NCBI GenBank assembly: GCA_002425705.1
Contig: DIMT01000037.1
Coordinates: forward strand, 125,053-142,297
DNA: 17,245 nt
Source of the DNA: Firmicutes bacterium UBA5559
GTDB taxonomy: Bacteria; Bacillota; Clostridia; Peptostreptococcales; Anaerovoracaceae
Direction of reading: 5' to 3'
Shown here: one piece after another, positions 14,612-17,245 of the stretch
Position numbering within the stretch: position 1 is the first letter of the stretch
Layout: every line of letters begins with the position of its first letter
Translations under genes and position numbers: made by a program
Notes under the pieces: generated by a model
Database searches by the model: none
What the model was told of the DNA's origin: nothing
Seen by the model: only the letters and a program-made list of their open reading frames with translations

Positions 14612-15200
14612 TTACATCGAAAGAAATTTTTCAGAAAAAAGAAAAATCCACACCTTTGCCGTTCGGGATCTGGCGCTGAAACTGGCAGATCACTACGGAG
14701 CTGACAGGGAGAAGGTGGAAACGGCGGCTTTGTTCCATGATATGTTCCGGGGAGTTCCGGAACAATCGATCAATTGTTACGTGAAACACCTGGGGCTGGA
14801 TCCGAAATATCTTAACAATCCCAACCTGGCCCACGGGAAAATAGCCGCTATCATCATGGAGAGAGACTACGGCATCTCCGATCCAGAAATCATCCAGGCA
14901 GTCAGTTATCACACTACCGGTCGGCCGGCTATGTCCCTGACCGAAAAAATCATCTATATCGCTGATGCTACAGAACCCAACCGGGTTTATCCGAAGGTGG
15001 AGACTCTCAGAAGGCTGTCCTTTGAAAATCTGGACAAAGCCCTGCTTCTGTCCCTGCAGCACACGATAAAATATATCCAGAGCCGAGGGCTGTACCTGGA
15101 CAAGGATACGGTTCTGGCTCAGCAATATTACGAAGAAAAGGAGAAAATGAATGAACAGCAAGAGAATAGCAGTTCTTGCGGCCCAGACCCTGAGCAATAA
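14595..15200 (+). CDS. yqeK: HD-domain Ap4A hydrolase, YqeK family
   Basis: YqeK proteins are HD-domain enzymes that split diadenosine tetraphosphate symmetrically into two ADP. The 201-residue protein keeps the expected metal ligands: H19 in KIHTFAVRD, H48-D49 in ALFHDMFRG, H80 in LAHG, H106 in SYHTTGRPAMS and D124 in IADATEPNR. Two stretches differ from the usual family form as I recall it: HDxAK is HDMFR here, and the ADxIEPxR element reads ADATEPNR. The ATG lies inside nadD, with AAGGA only two bases upstream, so initiation probably relies on coupling to nadD translation. The C-terminal tail (about 185-201) is encoded in the 50-base overlap with rsfS and makes the protein slightly longer than B. 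subtilis YqeK (about 186). Confidence 0.92.
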   Translation: MRSIHSYIERNFSEKRKIHTFAVRDLALKLADHYGADREKVETAALFHDMFRGVPEQSINCYVKHLGLDPKYLNNPNLAHGKIAAIIMERDYGISDPEIIQAVSYHTTGRPAMSLTEKIIYIADATEPNRVYPKVETLRRLSFENLDKALLLSLQHTIKYIQSRGLYLDKDTVLAQQYYEEKEKMNEQQENSSSCGPDPEQ

Positions 15201-15501
15201 AAAAGCCACGGATATCGTCTGCATCGACATAGAAACAAAATCGTCCATCGCAGATTACTTTATACTGGCTTCCGGCGGTTCCGAGCGGCAGATTAAAGCC
15301 CTTTCAGAAGAAGTGGAGGATCAGTTCGCCAAGGAAGGAATCCTTGCCAAGAGCATTGAAGGGAAACCCAGTTCCGGCTGGATTCTCATGGATTTCGGCG
15401 ATGTGATCGTCAGTGTCCTGACGGTGGAAACCCGCCAGCGATACAACATCGAAAAGGTATGGGCTGATTGTGATATACTGGACTGGGAGGAAACGGAATG
15501 A
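15151..15501 (+). CDS. rsfS: Ribosome silencing factor RsfS
   Basis: RsfS binds ribosomal protein uL14 and blocks joining of the subunits, lowering translation in starvation and stationary phase. The 116-residue protein carries the DUF143/Iojap-like features: DIVCIDIETKSSIADYFILA (21-40), SERQIKALSEEVED, the GWILMDFGDVIVSVL strand region and the C-terminal RQRYNIEKVWAD. AAGGAG (15138-15143) lies seven bases before the ATG. The gene begins 50 bases before the yqeK stop, in another frame, and its own stop overlaps the leuS start as ATGA. Its place beside a (p)ppGpp synthetase and synthetases fits a starvation-linked role. Confidence 0.95.
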   Translation: MNSKRIAVLAAQTLSNKKATDIVCIDIETKSSIADYFILASGGSERQIKALSEEVEDQFAKEGILAKSIEGKPSSGWILMDFGDVIVSVLTVETRQRYNIEKVWADCDILDWEETE

Positions 15502-17245
15502 GCGAGCGGTATAATTTTTCAGAAATCGAAGTAAAGTGGCAGCAGAAATGGGACCGGGAAAACACCTTCCGGACCATGGAATCGACGGACAAGGAAAAAT
15601 ATTATGTTCTGGAAATGTTTCCCTATCCTTCCGGAAAACTCCATATGGGTCATGTGCGGAATTATTCCATCGGAGATGTGATTGCCCGTTTCAAGACCAT
15701 GAATGGTTATAACGTGCTCCATCCTATGGGATGGGATTCTTTTGGGCTGCCGGCAGAAAATGCGGCAATCAAAAACGGCATTCATCCCAACATCTGGACC
15801 TGGTCCAACATTGATGAAATGAGAAAACAGCTCAAGCAGCTGGGTTTTTCCTATGACTGGAACCGGGAAGTGGCAACCTGCCATCCGGACTATTATCGCT
15901 GGATGCAGTGGATCTTCATTCAGTTCTTTAAAAAGGGACTGGCGTATAAAAAGGAAAACCCGGTAAATTGGTGTCCCAGCTGTCAGACCGTACTGGCCAA
16001 CGAGCAAGTGGTGGACGGAGGCTGTGAACGGTGTGGTACCATGGTAGGGAAAAAAGAACTTTCCCAATGGTATTTCAAGATTACTGATTATGCGGACCGG
16101 CTGCTCCAGAATCTGGATAGCCTGGAGGGATGGCCCAATAAAGTAAAAATCATGCAGAAAAACTGGATTGGCAAGAGTGTCGGTGCAGAGGTTGACTTTG
16201 ATATTGAGGGTTCGGACAAAAAGCTGAAAGTATTTACTACAAGGCCGGATACCCTTTACGGAGTTACCTATATGGTATTGGCTCCTGAACATCCCTATGT
16301 CCGGGAATTGGTTCACGGAACAGAGGCGGAAGAAGCCGTCCTGGCCTTCCAGGAAAAGCTGAATCACCTGAGCGACATTGAACGGACAGCCACCACCCTG
16401 GAAAAGGAAGGACTGTTCCTGAATCAATATGCGGTCAATCCCCTGAATGGGAAGAAGGTGCCCATTTACATCGCCAATTATGTACTGATGGATTATGGTA
16501 CCGGGGCTATCATGGCTGTTCCGGCCCATGACCAGCGGGACTTTGATTTTGCGGTGAAATATGGTCTGGACATTATTCCGGTAGTAGACCCGGGCCAGGA
16601 AGCCATTGATTTGTATAATTTAAAGGAAGCCTTTGTTGCGGAAGGGAAGATGATCAATTCTGATCAGTTCAACGGAATGGATAATCAGGAAGCAATCCTG
16701 AAGATTACCGAATATCTGGAAGAAAAGAAAATCGGAAAGGAATCCATCAATTATCGATTGCGGGATTGGCTGATTTCAAGGCAGCGGTACTGGGGAACGC
16801 CGATACCGATGATCCACTGTGAAAAATGCGGATGGGTACCGGAAAAAGAAGAAAATCTGCCGGTACTCCTTCCCACGGATGTAGAGTTCACGGGAAAGGG
16901 AGAATCTCCCCTGGTGACCAGCAAGACCTTCCAGAACACGGATTGTCCTTCTTGTGGTGGTCCGGCCAGAAGAGAACTGGATACTATGGATACTTTCCTG
17001 GATTCCTCCTGGTACTTCCTGCGGTATACAGATCCCAAAAATGAACAGGAAGCCTGGAGCTTTGACAAACAGCAATACTGGATGTCGGTGGATCAGTACA
17101 TCGGCGGGGTGGAACATGCCATCCTCCATCTGATGTATTCCCGTTTCTTCCAGATGGCTTTCTATGACCTGGGACTTACCAGTACAGAAGAGCCCTTTAC
17201 CAATCTGCTGACCCAAGGGATGGTCATCAAGGACGGAAAGAAAAT
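15498..17245 (+). CDS. leuS: Leucyl-tRNA synthetase, 3' partial
   Basis: LeuRS charges tRNA-Leu. The first 582 of about 800 residues are present; the window ends at GMVIKDGKK, just before the expected KMSKS loop. Visible parts are the class I HIGH-type motif FPYPSGKLHMGH (41-52), a first zinc site (C159, C162, C176, C179), the CP1 editing domain with TTRPDTLYG (247-254 region) and its conserved editing Asp345 in AHDQRDFDFA, and a second Cys cluster (C441, C444, C483, C486). The catalytic domain resumes with LDTMDTFLDSSWYFLRY (494 onward). Editing of mischarged tRNA should be intact. GGGAGG (15485-15490) lies seven bases before the ATG, and the four-base ATGA overlap with rsfS leaves no room for a leader of its own. 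Two tRNA-Leu genes lie at the left side of the window. Confidence 0.98.
   Translation, partial: MSERYNFSEIEVKWQQKWDRENTFRTMESTDKEKYYVLEMFPYPSGKLHMGHVRNYSIGDVIARFKTMNGYNVLHPMGWDSFGLPAENAAIKNGIHPNIWTWSNIDEMRKQLKQLGFSYDWNREVATCHPDYYRWMQWIFIQFFKKGLAYKKENPVNWCPSCQTVLANEQVVDGGCERCGTMVGKKELSQWYFKITDYADRLLQNLDSLEGWPNKVKIMQKNWIGKSVGAEVDFDIEGSDKKLKVFTTRPDTLYGVTYMVLAPEHPYVRELVHGTEAEEAVLAFQEKLNHLSDIERTATTLEKEGLFLNQYAVNPLNGKKVPIYIANYVLMDYGTGAIMAVPAHDQRDFDFAVKYGLDIIPVVDPGQEAIDLYNLKEAFVAEGKMINSDQFNGMDNQEAILKITEYLEEKKIGKESINYRLRDWLISRQRYWGTPIPMIHCEKCGWVPEKEENLPVLLPTDVEFTGKGESPLVTSKTFQNTDCPSCGGPARRELDTMDTFLDSSWYFLRYTDPKNEQEAWSFDKQQYWMSVDQYIGGVEHAILHLMYSRFFQMAFYDLGLTSTEEPFTNLLTQGMVIKDGKK

Noticed and set aside
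14631..15248. Antisense open frame (205 codons) opposite yqeK and rsfS
   Set aside because: Both sense genes are clear family members, and no minus-strand promoter or ribosome binding site supports it.
15519..16529. Antisense open frame (336 codons) inside leuS
   Set aside because: It is opposite the conserved LeuRS HIGH-motif and editing region and shows no known motif, so it is a shadow.
1..17245. CRISPR arrays, insertion sequences, phage or defence genes, origins
   Set aside because: No regularly spaced repeats, transposase, integrase or toxin-antitoxin-like genes are visible on either strand.

Overview
The window looks like a chromosomal housekeeping segment from a low-to-mid GC Gram-positive bacterium, most likely an anaerobic member of the Clostridia. 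The grounds are strong AGGAGG-type ribosome binding sites, SecD and SecF fused in one protein, a single bifunctional Rel, a HemZ-type radical SAM protein, and the gene runs rel-dtd-MBL-hemZ-hisS-aspS and nadD-yqeK-rsfS-leuS. The genus cannot be fixed from the sequence alone.

Layout. Positions 1-1483 hold the 3' part of an oligopeptide/dipeptide ABC transporter substrate-binding protein. Next come a tRNA-Leu(GAG) with its own terminator (1550-1681), a COG1032-type radical SAM protein of unknown function (1749-2777), a tRNA-Leu(CAA) with a near-consensus promoter (2829-2956), and yajC (3001-3474), which probably shares that promoter. A bidirectional terminator separates yajC from a small YjdJ-type acetyltransferase gene on the minus strand (3543-3818). 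A 179-bp divergent intergenic region then leads into the main block.

From 3998 to the right edge all genes are on the plus strand and tightly packed: secDF, rel, dtd, an MBL-fold hydrolase, hemZ, hisS, aspS, nadD, yqeK, rsfS and leuS (cut at the edge). The largest gap is 53 bp. Six of the ten junctions overlap. No terminator is visible between secDF and leuS, so one long transcription unit or several overlapping ones is likely.

How the genes fit together. YajC and SecDF are accessory parts of the Sec protein translocase. The rest is translation and its stress control: three aminoacyl-tRNA synthetases (His, Asp, Leu), removal of D-amino acids from tRNA (Dtd), (p)ppGpp synthesis and breakdown (Rel), ribosome silencing (RsfS), Ap4A hydrolysis (YqeK; Ap4A is a synthetase by-product) and NAD synthesis (NadD). 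Two leucine tRNAs and the leucyl-tRNA synthetase share the window, probably by chance.

I found no mobile element, CRISPR array, phage gene or defence system, and nothing that amounts to a clearly new biological system. The points worth a second look are modest: the HemZ iron-sulfur motif lacking the fourth cysteine, the radical SAM gene between two tRNA-Leu genes, the linking of two usually separate gene blocks, the missing room for T-box leaders, a 10-bp tandem repeat upstream of secDF, and several local sequence variants.
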